Positions 35,238-44,371 of a stretch of DNA of 64,000 nucleotides are shown in pieces (positions within the stretch are counted from its first letter, which is position 1; every line of letters starts with the position of its first letter). Both the position numbers and the translations under genes were made by a program. Below the pieces are notes generated by a model. That model worked only from the letters and a program-made list of their open reading frames with translations. It did no database searches and was not told where the DNA came from. The stretch is from Pseudolabrys sp. Root1462. GTDB taxonomy: Bacteria > Pseudomonadota > Alphaproteobacteria > Rhizobiales > Xanthobacteraceae. The stretch spans positions 2,536,609 through 2,600,608 of the forward strand of contig NZ_LMFS01000001.1 of NCBI RefSeq assembly GCF_001426945.1, in the 5' to 3' direction.

Positions 35238-36647
35238 TCACCCTGGGCGGTTCGTAGCCACCTGCCGGGCCGCCGCGGTCCCGGCCAGGCGGCCGAGCGT
35301 CGTCGCCGTCAGCAGTCCGTTGCCGGACAGGTAGCCGGCCGCGGTGTTGCCGGATACGCCGGCCGCGGCGCCGCCGGCGGCGAACAGGTTGGGAAAGAGG
35401 CTGCCATCCGCGCGCCTAACGCAGGCATCGCTGTTCACGACAAGCCCGCCCTGGGTGTGAAACAACGCACCGGTGACCTTCACCGCATGGAACGGCGGCT
35501 TGAGCGCCTGCTTGTCCGAAAACTCACGGCCGAAGCGATCGGTGCCGTTGCGGGCTTTCAGTTCTTCGGTCTCATTATACTCAGCGAGCAGCGCCTCCGC
35601 CGGCACGCGCATGCGCGCGGCAAGCTCGTCGAGCGTGTCGGCCGTCAGCAAAGCGCCGCCTTTCTCTGCAGCGCGGAAATCCTCGAACTGCCGGGCGATG
35701 TCGGCAATGCGAGCATCGAACACGTCGAACGCGATCTCGCCGGGCTGGCGTAGTACCTCGGCCGCCTGTTCGGAATAGCCGTGCGTCTCGTTGCTGAAGC
35801 GGCGACCCTGCGTATTCACCTGGAAACCGCCTTCGGCGACCACCGCCCAGGTGATCAGGATGTTATGCGGCGTCGCCACCGAACCGTGACCCTGATAGGC
35901 CGACAAATGCGAAAGCTGCGCGCCGAGCGCGCGGCCCCACAGCACGGCATCGCCCTGATTGCCGGGATGGCCAAAATACAGAGCATCGGCCATCTCCGGT
36001 ATCAGTTCGCGCACCAGCACCGCGTTGCCACCATAGCCGTTGCAGGCGAGAACGAGTGCATCGCAGCCGATGGTTTCGCGCCCACCATCGGCGCGTATCA
36101 GTTCAACGCCGCGCATGCGGCCCTGCTCGTCCGCGAAGAGTGTTTCAACGCGGCTCTCGCTGAGAATGGTGACATCGGCGGCTTCCGCCGCGCTGCGCAG
36201 CCGGTCGATCAATTCCGCGCCCGAACGCGTCGGGAGGCCATGCATGCGCATGGCCGAATGGCCCGGATAATTGAAATTGTCGATGACATCGAAAGGCAGG
36301 CCGTAGGCATCGGCCAGCCATTCGACGGTCGGGCCCGCTTCACGCGCCACTACGTCGACCAGCGCGGCGTCGTTCTCGCCATGGGCCTTGCGCTGGATAT
36401 CTTCAGCAAACAGCGCGGCGCTGTCCTCGATGCCCTTCTCGCGCTGAAAGCGCGTGGCCGCCGCCGGGATCAAACCCGCCGACAGCGCCGTCGAGCCAGC
36501 CGGCACGGCATCGCGCTCGATGACGATTGGCTCGGCGCCCGCCTCCTTCGCCGCCAGCGCTGCGCACAAACCTGCCGCGCCGGCGCCGATGATGATCAGC
36601 GGCACCTCGGCGTCGAACGTCGCACGCGGCGGCAGGACCCGGCTCAT
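35238..36647 (-). CDS. FAD-dependent oxidoreductase of the fumarate reductase/KstD type
   Basis: 469-aa flavoprotein. FAD motif IIGAGAAGLCAALAA, then VIERDAVPAGSTALSAGLIPAA, and the C-terminal FAAGGAAAGVSG, NTAAGYLSGNGL. The family includes fumarate reductase and ketosteroid dehydrogenases that desaturate next to a carbonyl. Start ATG at 36647 overlaps the isochorismatase-like stop as ATGA; longer reading to 36872 lies in the neighbour gene. Last gene of a long minus-strand operon with HyuA/HyuB. It may desaturate an acid or imide (inference). Confidence 0.87.
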   Translation of the reverse strand: MSRVLPPRATFDAEVPLIIIGAGAAGLCAALAAKEAGAEPIVIERDAVPAGSTALSAGLIPAAATRFQREKGIEDSAALFAEDIQRKAHGENDAALVDVVAREAGPTVEWLADAYGLPFDVIDNFNYPGHSAMRMHGLPTRSGAELIDRLRSAAEAADVTILSESRVETLFADEQGRMRGVELIRADGGRETIGCDALVLACNGYGGNAVLVRELIPEMADALYFGHPGNQGDAVLWGRALGAQLSHLSAYQGHGSVATPHNILITWAVVAEGGFQVNTQGRRFSNETHGYSEQAAEVLRQPGEIAFDVFDARIADIARQFEDFRAAEKGGALLTADTLDELAARMRVPAEALLAEYNETEELKARNGTDRFGREFSDKQALKPPFHAVKVTGALFHTQGGLVVNSDACVRRADGSLFPNLFAAGGAAAGVSGNTAAGYLSGNGLLTATTLGRLAGTAAARQVATNRPG

Positions 36648-37237
36648 CCGATACTCTTGAGCACCTCGGCGATGATGGCGATGTCGGCGACCGGGCGCAG
36701 GCCCTCGATCGCGGCCTTGTGCAAAGCCGGCGTCGGCGCCGCGCAGCCGTCTTCCAGCACGGTGACGTCGATGTCGCGGACATGCGCGTCGCGCACCGTG
36801 GAGGCGACACCGCCATTGGTGACGATGCCGCCGACGATCAGCCGCTCGACGCCGAACTTGCGCAGCAGCCAATCGAGGCGGCTCATGTAGAAAGCCGAGT
36901 AAGCCAGTTTCTCAACGGTGAAGTCGAGCGGCTGCAACTCATCGATCACCTGCTGCCCCCACGAGCCGGGCAGGAAGTCGCCCTTGCGCAGGAACGGCCG
37001 CAGCTTCTTTAGATGCGGCGAGATCATCGGCTCGCCGCCACGGCCGGGCACCAGCGTGAACATGGTGCCGCCGACCACGCCGCCCTTGGCGCGCAGCGCA
37101 TCGGCCAGGGGCTTCAGTTTCGTCGGCAAGGCAGCGGCCTCGGCGCTGACGGCGCCGCCCCGCGCATAGGCACCGTTCGGATGGATGAAGTCGTTCTGCA
37201 GATCGACCAGCAGCAGCGCCGTCGTCGGGAGGTTCAT
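36644..37237 (-). CDS. Isochorismatase-fold hydrolase lacking the catalytic cysteine
   Basis: 197-aa isochorismatase-like protein. The conserved Asp is D12 (LLLVDLQNDF) and Lys is K110 (VEKLAYSAF), but the usual Cys motif TNVCV reads TNGGV with Gly143 in the Cys position. EntB and PhzD isochorismatases also have Gly there, whereas nicotinamidase, maleamate and ureidoacrylate amidohydrolases need Cys. A standard amidase role is therefore doubtful; vinyl-ether hydrolysis or a non-catalytic role is possible. ATG at 37237 has TGAGGAG upstream. Located between HyuA (12 nt) and the flavoprotein (overlap), so part of that operon. Confidence 0.87.
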   Translation of the reverse strand: MNLPTTALLLVDLQNDFIHPNGAYARGGAVSAEAAALPTKLKPLADALRAKGGVVGGTMFTLVPGRGGEPMISPHLKKLRPFLRKGDFLPGSWGQQVIDELQPLDFTVEKLAYSAFYMSRLDWLLRKFGVERLIVGGIVTNGGVASTVRDAHVRDIDVTVLEDGCAAPTPALHKAAIEGLRPVADIAIIAEVLKSIG

Positions 37238-37248
37238 GGCAAAACTCC

Positions 37249-39318
37249 TCACTTGCGCTCCACGACCAGATTGCCGAGCGCATCGACCCGGCCCTTGAGA
37301 TCGGGATCGATGAAGATGGTAGCGTCCGGCTGCTCCAGCACCGCCGGTCCTTCGATCACGCCGCCTGCCGGCAGATCGAGCCGCGCCCACACTTTCGTAT
37401 CGTGCCACGCGCCGCCGTGAAACACCGGGCGCGTCCCCTTTGCCGCCTTGTCGAGAGAAGCGTCGGCGCCCGGCGCGAAGGCCGTGAGATCGAAGGCCGG
37501 GCGGCGGCCGACCGCCGCGGTGCGCAGCGAGACAATGCGGGTGGGAATGCCCGGCAGCAGCCGGCTGAAGGCGGCCTCGTAGGTCTTGTCGAAGGCGGCG
37601 CGGATCGTGGCTTCGGTGATTCCGGTGCCATCGGCTCCGAGCGTTACCGGCAGCGGTACCGCCACCGTGTGGGTCTGGCCGAGATAGTGCATGTCGAGTT
37701 CGAACAGCACATCGACACGCTCGACGGCAATGCCGGCGGCGTCCACCACCGCCTTGGCTTCCTTGCCGGCGGTGACCATGCGCCGGTCGAGCGCAACGAT
37801 GTCGAGTCCGTCGACCATCAGATTGACGGTCTGCACCTGATCGTGGCGCAGATCGGCGATGACGCAACCGAGCGCCGAGGTGACGCCCGGAAAGCGCGGC
37901 ACCAAAGCACCCTTCAGCCCGATCTCCTTCACCAGCGCGCCGACATGCAGCGCGCCGCCACCGCCGAATGGCATGGCGACGAACTTCGCCGGATCGTGAC
38001 CGCGCTCGATGGAGACCAGGCGAATGGCGCCGGCCATGCGCGCATCGGCCACGCGGACGATGGCTTCCGCGGCCGCCATCACATCGATCTTCAATGGCTG
38101 CGCCACATGTTTGTCGATGGCGCGCTTGGCGGCCTCGACATCGAGCGAGGCGAGCTTGCCGCCGATCGGGCGCGCGGCGTTGATACGGCCGAGCACGACA
38201 TGGGCGTCGGTGAGCGTCGGCCGCTCATTGCCCTGCCCGTAACACACCGGGCCCGGCACCGAGCCGGCGCTTTCCGGCCCAACCTGCAACAATCCGCCAC
38301 GGTCGACCCAGGCGATGGAGCCGCCGCCGGCGCCGATGGTGGTGATCTCGATCATCGGCGTGCGGATGACCATGCCGAAATCGATGGTGGTCTGCGCTGC
38401 CAGCGACGGTTTGCCGCCGGCGACCAGCGACACGTCGAACGAGGTGCCGCCGAGATCGCCGGTGATGATGTTGTCGTGGCCGGCAGCGCGAGCGATCGCC
38501 GCCGCGGCGATGACGCCGGCCGCGGGACCCGACAAAGCCGTGCGCACCGGCAAACGTCGCGCCGTCTTGGTCGACATCACGCCGCCGTTCGACTGCACGA
38601 TGTGGAACGTGCCCTTGAAATTGTTGCCGTCGAGCGCCTGCTCCAGTCGCGCGAGATAAGCGGCGACGCCGGGCTGCAGATAGGCGTTGAGACCGGTGGT
38701 CGAGGCGCGTTCGAACTCGCGGATCTCCGGCAACACCTGATGCGAGGCCGAGACATGCTCGTTGTGCCACACTGCCTGCGCCGCCTCGAAAGCCCGCTTC
38801 TCGTTTTTGGCATTGGCATAGGCGTTGATGAAGATGATGGCGAGCGCCTGCGCGCCCTTCGCCTTCAGCTCTGCCACGGCCTTGCGCACCGCCTCGACAT
38901 CGACCGCGGTGCGGATGGTGCCGTCGGCGAGCGTGCGCTCATCGACCTCGAGCCGCAGGTCGCGATCGGCGATCGGCGTAAAATTGCCCCACAGGCCCCA
39001 GGTCTGACGGCGGTCGCGGCGGCGCATTTCCAGCACGTCGCGGAAGCCGCGCGTGGTGATGACACCGACGCGCGTGCCCTTGCGCTCGAGCAGCATGTTG
39101 GTGCCGACCGTGGTGCCGTGCACGATGGAGCCGAAACTCGATACGTCGCCGAGCGCTTCCAAGCCCTGCATGAAGCCCGCGGCTTCGTTACCGCGATTCG
39201 ACGGCACCTTGGCAGTGCGGAAGGCGCGCGCCGCCTCGTCGAACAGGAACAGGTCGGTGAAGGTGCCGCCGACATCGACGCCGACGATCGCTCGCTTGTC
39301 GCTCATCTTCTCACTCAC
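37249..39318 (-). CDS. hyuA: Hydantoinase A/5-oxoprolinase-type subunit (HyuA)
   Basis: 689-aa ATP-binding subunit of the hydantoinase/oxoprolinase/acetone carboxylase superfamily. N-terminal phosphate-binding VGVDVGGTFTDLFLFD, the second GDLGGTSFDVSLV, and HGTTVGTNMLLER are family hallmarks. Partner HyuB is encoded immediately upstream; together such proteins use ATP to open cyclic amides or imides, or to carboxylate ketones. Start is a GTG at 39318 overlapping the hyuB stop as GTGA; ATG at 39306 is an alternative. Sequence alone does not separate hydrolase from carboxylase. Confidence 0.92.
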   Translation of the reverse strand: MSEKMSDKRAIVGVDVGGTFTDLFLFDEAARAFRTAKVPSNRGNEAAGFMQGLEALGDVSSFGSIVHGTTVGTNMLLERKGTRVGVITTRGFRDVLEMRRRDRRQTWGLWGNFTPIADRDLRLEVDERTLADGTIRTAVDVEAVRKAVAELKAKGAQALAIIFINAYANAKNEKRAFEAAQAVWHNEHVSASHQVLPEIREFERASTTGLNAYLQPGVAAYLARLEQALDGNNFKGTFHIVQSNGGVMSTKTARRLPVRTALSGPAAGVIAAAAIARAAGHDNIITGDLGGTSFDVSLVAGGKPSLAAQTTIDFGMVIRTPMIEITTIGAGGGSIAWVDRGGLLQVGPESAGSVPGPVCYGQGNERPTLTDAHVVLGRINAARPIGGKLASLDVEAAKRAIDKHVAQPLKIDVMAAAEAIVRVADARMAGAIRLVSIERGHDPAKFVAMPFGGGGALHVGALVKEIGLKGALVPRFPGVTSALGCVIADLRHDQVQTVNLMVDGLDIVALDRRMVTAGKEAKAVVDAAGIAVERVDVLFELDMHYLGQTHTVAVPLPVTLGADGTGITEATIRAAFDKTYEAAFSRLLPGIPTRIVSLRTAAVGRRPAFDLTAFAPGADASLDKAAKGTRPVFHGGAWHDTKVWARLDLPAGGVIEGPAVLEQPDATIFIDPDLKGRVDALGNLVVERK

Positions 39319-41054
39319 GCGGGAGCCTTTCCGCGCAGCATCTTCGTCGCGCCTTCATCCACTTTACCGTCGTCGTCAATCGCCACGCCGTAATCGCTGG
39401 CCGCTTTGTCACGCGACACGTAGCCGAGCGCGACGTCGCGGGCGACACGGGCCGGTTCGCGCGTCAATGGATCGCCGAAACCGCCGCCACCGGGCGTCTC
39501 CAGCCGCACGCGCTGGCCACATGCGATGCGCACGTCGGTGATCTTGGAGACGAGGTCAGGCGAGCGCTCCCCGCTATCGCTATCGAAGAAGAAGCGGTTG
39601 AGTGCGGCGCTCTTGCCACCATTGACGCCGAATGGCGGAAACTTGCCGCGCTCGCCGAGCAGGAACACGTCGGTGTCGCCTTCGTTCAGCGCCTCGATTT
39701 CGTAGATCGCGCCGCAACCGCCGCGGTTGAAGCCCGGACCGGCCGAATCCGGGCGCAAGGCCCACTGCGTGAACATGACCGGATAGAGCGACTCCAGGAT
39801 CTCCGCCGGCGGAATGGTCGCGGTCGAGATTGGGTTGTTGCCGTGATTGAGGCCGTCGCCTTCCGGATTGCCCCCCAAGCCGCCGCCGAAGAAGCAGAAC
39901 ATTACCCAGCGCTTGTTGTCCTTGCGCCAGCCGGCCAGCGACAGCGCATTGATGGTCGCATACGGGCTACCATTGGCGCGCTCCGGCGCCGCCTTGGCGA
40001 AGGCGCCGAACACGGTGTCGATCACGCGCAAAATGGTCTCGGTGTAACCGCCGACCGGCTTCGGCGCCGAGACGCCGAGCAGCGTCGTGTCGGGAATGAC
40101 GAACTCGATCGGCGCCAGGCACCCGGCATTGGCCGGCACGTCGGTGAACAGGTGCTTGAGCGCCACATAACAGCAAGCGACCGCGGTCGAGCGCGCGATA
40201 TTCAGCGGGCCGCGGCACGGCGGCGCCGAACGCGAGAAATCGAGCGTCATGCGGTCACCGGCGATGGTCAGGTCGAGCGCGATGCGCAGCGGCTCGTCGG
40301 TGATGCCGTCATTGTCGAGGAAGTCGTCATAAGAATAAGTGCCATCCGGCAGCGCCGCGATATTCGCGCGCATCAGCGCCTCGGCGCGATCCGACAGCGC
40401 GCGCATGGCAGCAGCGACCGTATCGTCACCATACTCATCGAGCAGCGCATGAACCCGCTGTTCGCCCAGATGCAGGGCGTTGAGCTGGCCGTTCAGGTCG
40501 CCCCAGTTCGATTGCGGCACGCGCGAATTGGCGGCGAGGATGTCGGCGACATCCTGCTGGAACACGCCGGCGCGCACGATCTTCACCGGCGGAACACGGA
40601 AGCCTTCCTGGAAGCTCTCGGTCGCCTTGGCATTGAAGTTGCCCGGCACGTTGCCGCCGACATCGAGCCAGTGGCCGACGGAGGCCAGCCAGGCGAACAC
40701 CTTGCCGCCGCGCATCACCGGCCGCACCAGGCGGAAGTCATTGAGATGCGTGCCGCCGTCGTAGGGGTCATTGAACAGATAAGTGTCGCCTTCTTCCAGG
40801 TCGGCCTGCGCCCTGGCCTTGTCGATCACCGCCTTCACGGCGAATGCCATGGCGCCGACAAAGATCGGCAGACCGGAAGTGCCCTGCACCAGGGTCGCGC
40901 CGGTTTCGGCGTGATAGAGCCCGTGGCAGGCGTCATGCGCCTCGGCGATGATCGGGTTGAAGGCCGAACGAAAAAGCGTTGCGTCCATCTCGTCGGCAAT
41001 CTGGACGAGACGGCCGTTGAGCACGGCAAGCGTGACCGGATCGAGCGTGCGCAT
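39315..41054 (-). CDS. hyuB: Hydantoinase B/5-oxoprolinase-type subunit (HyuB)
   Basis: 579-aa partner of HyuA. It opens MRTLDPVTLAVLNGRLVQI, has FNDPYDGGTHLNDF and GHWLDVGG metal-site-like blocks, GYTETILRVIDTVF and the C-terminal ETPGGGGFGDPLTREP shared by the family. Start ATG at 41054 shares a base with the stop of the lyase gene (TGATG), so translation is coupled. No third small subunit typical of acetone carboxylase is seen, favouring a hydantoinase/oxoprolinase-like complex. Confidence 0.92.
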   Translation of the reverse strand: MRTLDPVTLAVLNGRLVQIADEMDATLFRSAFNPIIAEAHDACHGLYHAETGATLVQGTSGLPIFVGAMAFAVKAVIDKARAQADLEEGDTYLFNDPYDGGTHLNDFRLVRPVMRGGKVFAWLASVGHWLDVGGNVPGNFNAKATESFQEGFRVPPVKIVRAGVFQQDVADILAANSRVPQSNWGDLNGQLNALHLGEQRVHALLDEYGDDTVAAAMRALSDRAEALMRANIAALPDGTYSYDDFLDNDGITDEPLRIALDLTIAGDRMTLDFSRSAPPCRGPLNIARSTAVACCYVALKHLFTDVPANAGCLAPIEFVIPDTTLLGVSAPKPVGGYTETILRVIDTVFGAFAKAAPERANGSPYATINALSLAGWRKDNKRWVMFCFFGGGLGGNPEGDGLNHGNNPISTATIPPAEILESLYPVMFTQWALRPDSAGPGFNRGGCGAIYEIEALNEGDTDVFLLGERGKFPPFGVNGGKSAALNRFFFDSDSGERSPDLVSKITDVRIACGQRVRLETPGGGGFGDPLTREPARVARDVALGYVSRDKAASDYGVAIDDDGKVDEGATKMLRGKAPA

Positions 41055-41938
41055 CAGTTCTTGCCCGGCTTGTAGTCGGCGTACCACTGGCCACGCTCGA
41101 GTGTCTCCGGCGTGCCGATCAGACCGTTGAGTGCGTTGAAGTCGAACATCTTCGATCGAAACGCATCGGTCGTTCCGTCGGCCTTGATCGTCGCATAGAA
41201 CTCCTGCGCCGCCTTGGCGATGGCGCGCACGATGCCGCCCGGGAAGATCACAAAGGAAAACCCAATCTTCTCGAGCTCCGCTGCCGGAACGATCGGCGTC
41301 TTGCCGCCTTCGACCATATTGGCCATCAGCGGCAGGCCTTTACCGACGCGATCGACGACGCGGGCAAGTTCGCCGCGCTCGCGCGGCGCCTCGATGAACA
41401 GCATGTCGGCGCCGGCTTCGCGATAGGTGGCGACGCGCTCGACAGCGTTGTCGAAACCTTCAACCGCCACCGCATCGGTGCGGGCGATGATCAAGGTGTT
41501 GCGCGATTGCCGCGCATCGACCGCAGCCTTGATCTTGCCGGCCATTTCAAGCGCCGGGATCAGCGCCTTGTCGTCGAGATGGCCGCAGCGCTTAGGGAAA
41601 TCCTGATCCTCGAGCTGGATGGCGCTGGCGCCGGCACGCTCGAGCAGACGCACCGTGCGCTCGACATTGAGCGCATTGCCATAACCGGTGTCGGCATCGA
41701 CCACGAGGTAAGCATCGACGCGGTCGCGGATCAGTGTCACCGTGTCCACGACTTCACTCAGGCTGACCAGACCGATATCGGGCCGACCGAGCTTGGTGTA
41801 GGCGATGGCCGCACCCGACACATACAGCGCTTCAAAGCCGGCTTGAACGGCGATGAGCGCCGTCAGCGGATCATAGACGCCCGGCGCCACCAGGATCGGT
41901 GGGCTCGCGAGGCGCGCGCGCAGGTTCTTCTCAGTCAT
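41054..41938 (-). CDS. Isocitrate lyase/PEP mutase-family C-C lyase
   Basis: 294-aa TIM-barrel enzyme. The signature K[KR]CGH is present as KRCGH at 116-120, with active-site Cys118, and the Mg-binding DADTGYGN begins at D81. This pattern fits lyases such as methylisocitrate lyase, 2,3-dimethylmalate lyase or oxaloacetate decarboxylase-like members, rather than phosphonate mutases. It lies 3 nt from livF and overlaps hyuB. With the LeuCD-type hydro-lyase across the regulator, a hydrate-then-cleave sequence on an alkylmalate is plausible (inference). Confidence 0.88.
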   Translation of the reverse strand: MTEKNLRARLASPPILVAPGVYDPLTALIAVQAGFEALYVSGAAIAYTKLGRPDIGLVSLSEVVDTVTLIRDRVDAYLVVDADTGYGNALNVERTVRLLERAGASAIQLEDQDFPKRCGHLDDKALIPALEMAGKIKAAVDARQSRNTLIIARTDAVAVEGFDNAVERVATYREAGADMLFIEAPRERGELARVVDRVGKGLPLMANMVEGGKTPIVPAAELEKIGFSFVIFPGGIVRAIAKAAQEFYATIKADGTTDAFRSKMFDFNALNGLIGTPETLERGQWYADYKPGKN

Positions 41939-41941
41939 GCA

Positions 41942-42658
41942 TCATAGTCCCAGGTAAGTGCGTTTGAGTTCCGGATCGGCGGCGATTTCGGCAGCCGTGC
42001 CGGACATGGCGAATTGCCCGTCGGCAAGAATATAGGCGCGGTCGGCGACCTCGAGGCTTTCGACAACGTTCTGCTCGACCAAGAGGATGGCGACGCCCTC
42101 CGCATGAATGCGCTTGATCAGCGCGAACAGCTCCTCGACCAAAAGCGGCGACAGACCGAGCGACGGTTCGTCAAGAATTAGCAGCTTCGGCTCGGCCATC
42201 AGGCCGCGCCCGATTGCCAGCATCTGCTGCTCGCCGCCGGACAGGGTGCCGGCGTGTTGCGACATGCGTTCGCGCAGACGCGGGAAAATGGCGAAGACGC
42301 GCTCGCGGTTCTGCGCCCGGCGCGGCTTGGCGCGGGCGTACGAGCCGAGATCGAGATTTTCCCGCACCGTCAGATTGGGAAAGATGCGCCGGCCTTCCGG
42401 GACATGAATCAAGCCCCGCGCCACAATGGCGGGCGGCTTCTCACGTTCGATGGCTTCGCCAGCGAAACGAATGCTGCCACCCTGCGCCCGAACGATGCCG
42501 GAAACGGTGCGGTTGAGGGTCGATTTGCCGACGCCGTTGGAGCCGAGCACGGTGACGATTTCGCCGGCCTTCACAATAAGGTCGATGCCGCGCAGCACTT
42601 CGGTCTCGCCATATCCGGCGCGCAGGTGTTCGATCGCCAGCAGCGTTTCGGATGTCAT
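41942..42658 (-). CDS. livF: Branched-chain amino acid-type ABC transporter ATP-binding protein LivF
   Basis: 238-aa ATPase with Walker A GSNGVGKST, signature LSGGEQQMLAIGRGL, Walker B LLILDEPSLGLSP and a LivF C-terminus. Overlaps livG as ATGA and is followed by the lyase gene after 3 nt, so transport and catabolic genes form one transcription unit. Confidence 0.94.
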   Translation of the reverse strand: MTSETLLAIEHLRAGYGETEVLRGIDLIVKAGEIVTVLGSNGVGKSTLNRTVSGIVRAQGGSIRFAGEAIEREKPPAIVARGLIHVPEGRRIFPNLTVRENLDLGSYARAKPRRAQNRERVFAIFPRLRERMSQHAGTLSGGEQQMLAIGRGLMAEPKLLILDEPSLGLSPLLVEELFALIKRIHAEGVAILLVEQNVVESLEVADRAYILADGQFAMSGTAAEIAADPELKRTYLGL

Positions 42659-43401
42659 GGCGCCCTCGCCAAGCGCTTGGCGGCGCCATGCCCGAGATAA
42701 GCTTCGATGACGACCGGATCGCAGGCGACCTCGGCCGGCGTTCCGGTCGCGATGATGCGGCCCTCAGCCAGCACATAGACGTGCTCGGCGAGGCTCATCA
42801 CCGCCTGCATCACGTGCTCGATCATCAGGATGGTGATGCCGCGGTCGCGCAGACCGCGGATGACCGGAATGATGTCGCGGATCTCCGATGGATTCAGGCC
42901 GGCGAGAACCTCATCGAGCAGCAGGAGTTTCGGCTCGGTGGCGAGCGCCTTGGCGAGTTCGAGCCGCTTGCGGCCGGCAACGGTCAGGCTGTCGGCCGGG
43001 GCGTCAAGCAGTCCGGCAAGACCGACCTCGCGCGCCACGGCTTCGGCAGCGGCCAATGCCGCGGCGCGGCCCGCATGCCGCAGATGCGCGCCGACACGGA
43101 TATTCTCGCGCACCGTCAACCCGGCAAAGGGCTGAACGATCTGGAAAGTGCGGGCGATGCCCCTGCGGGCCAGTCTGTGCGCCGGCTCACCGGTGACATT
43201 GTCGCCGCCAAATCGCACGCTGCCGTCGCTGGGTTTGAGGAATCCGGAGATCAAAGCGAACATCGTGGTCTTGCCGGCGCCGTTCGGGCCGATCAATGCC
43301 GTGATCCGCCCCTCGGCGGCAATCAATGACACCGCACCGACAGCAAGCAACCCGCCGAACCGGCGTGACACGCCTTCGACCGTGAGGAGAGCCTCAGCCA
43401 C
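42655..43401 (-). CDS. livG: Branched-chain amino acid-type ABC transporter ATP-binding protein LivG
   Basis: 248-aa ATPase with Walker A GPNGAGKTT, a variant signature VAGRKRLELAKAL, and Walker B LLLLDEVLAGL, with Val in place of the usual Pro after Glu. I chose the GTG at 43401 because GGGGGAGG precedes it and the LivG alignment begins at AEALLTVEGVSRRFGG; a longer reading to 43464 lies within livM. Overlaps livM by 8 nt. Confidence 0.91.
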   Translation of the reverse strand: MAEALLTVEGVSRRFGGLLAVGAVSLIAAEGRITALIGPNGAGKTTMFALISGFLKPSDGSVRFGGDNVTGEPAHRLARRGIARTFQIVQPFAGLTVRENIRVGAHLRHAGRAAALAAAEAVAREVGLAGLLDAPADSLTVAGRKRLELAKALATEPKLLLLDEVLAGLNPSEIRDIIPVIRGLRDRGITILMIEHVMQAVMSLAEHVYVLAEGRIIATGTPAEVACDPVVIEAYLGHGAAKRLARAP

Positions 43402-44371
43402 GGCTCGCCTCCCCCGCGCGGGCACGGCGCCAACGCGCCGCGAGTTGGGCGCGCAGGCCGACAAGGCCGCGCGGCGCCAAGCCTACGACAGCGATCAGCA
43501 CGATGCCGAAGACGACGAGGTCGAGACCCGGCGCTTGTCCGGTCACGAGCAATGCCCCTTCGCCCAAGGCCTTGACCACCAGTGCCCCGACCAGCGGTCC
43601 GAAGATAGTGCCGGCACCGCCGATGATCGGCGTCAGCAACGCCTCGACGGAAATCCACGCGCCATAGGCGATATGGGAATCAACGAACAGGAAATACTGT
43701 GAGTAAAAGCAGCCGGCGGCCGCGGTGATCGCTCCGGAGATGACCATCGCGCCGAGCTTGACGGCGACAGCATCGACCCCGAGCGCGCGCGCCGCGTCCT
43801 CGTTCTCGCGCACCGCAGTGAGCCAGGCGCCGAAACGCGACCGTTCGACCGCATAGGTGACGATCAGCGCTACGGCCACCAGCGCCAGGATCAGCCAGTA
43901 GAACACGGCGCGACTTTCGAACTGAAGCGCGGCAAAACGCAGATCGAGCTTGAGCAAGGTGCCGACGCCGGCGCCGGTGATCGGCGTTACGCTGGCGAGG
44001 ATGCGCAGCACTTCGGCGAAAGCCAGCGTCACCAGGGCGAAGTAAGAGCCGCGCAGTCCAGCGCGGAAGGCCAGCCATCCGACGACGACGCCGACGACGG
44101 CGCCGGCGGCGATGCCCGTCCCGAACGCCAGCCAGGCATTGACGCCGAATTTCACCTGCAGGATGGCGGTGACATAGGCGCCGGTGCCGAAGAAAATCGC
44201 GTGGCCGAACGAATATTGCCCGCCATAGCCGCCGAGGATATTCCAGCCCTGCCCGGCCAGCGCGATCATCAGCGCGACGACCAGGAAGTTAAGCACCACG
44301 TTGGAGTGCACCAGCAGTGGCACCACCGCGAGCGCAGCAACAACGATCGCGATCGGCACGAACGATCTCAT
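43394..44371 (-). CDS. livM: Branched-chain amino acid-type ABC transporter permease LivM
   Basis: 325-aa permease with about nine membrane helices, NILGGYGGQYSFGHAIFFG, RGSYFALVTLAFAEV and AVRENEDAARALGVD as LivM landmarks. ATG at 44371 overlaps livH as ATGA. An arginine-rich C-terminal tail follows the last helix. Confidence 0.94.
   Translation of the reverse strand: MRSFVPIAIVVAALAVVPLLVHSNVVLNFLVVALMIALAGQGWNILGGYGGQYSFGHAIFFGTGAYVTAILQVKFGVNAWLAFGTGIAAGAVVGVVVGWLAFRAGLRGSYFALVTLAFAEVLRILASVTPITGAGVGTLLKLDLRFAALQFESRAVFYWLILALVAVALIVTYAVERSRFGAWLTAVRENEDAARALGVDAVAVKLGAMVISGAITAAAGCFYSQYFLFVDSHIAYGAWISVEALLTPIIGGAGTIFGPLVGALVVKALGEGALLVTGQAPGLDLVVFGIVLIAVVGLAPRGLVGLRAQLAARWRRARAGEASRG

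Noticed and set aside
37402-39393. 663-codon plus-strand frame
   Set aside because: Antisense to hyuA, which has intact family motifs over its full length.
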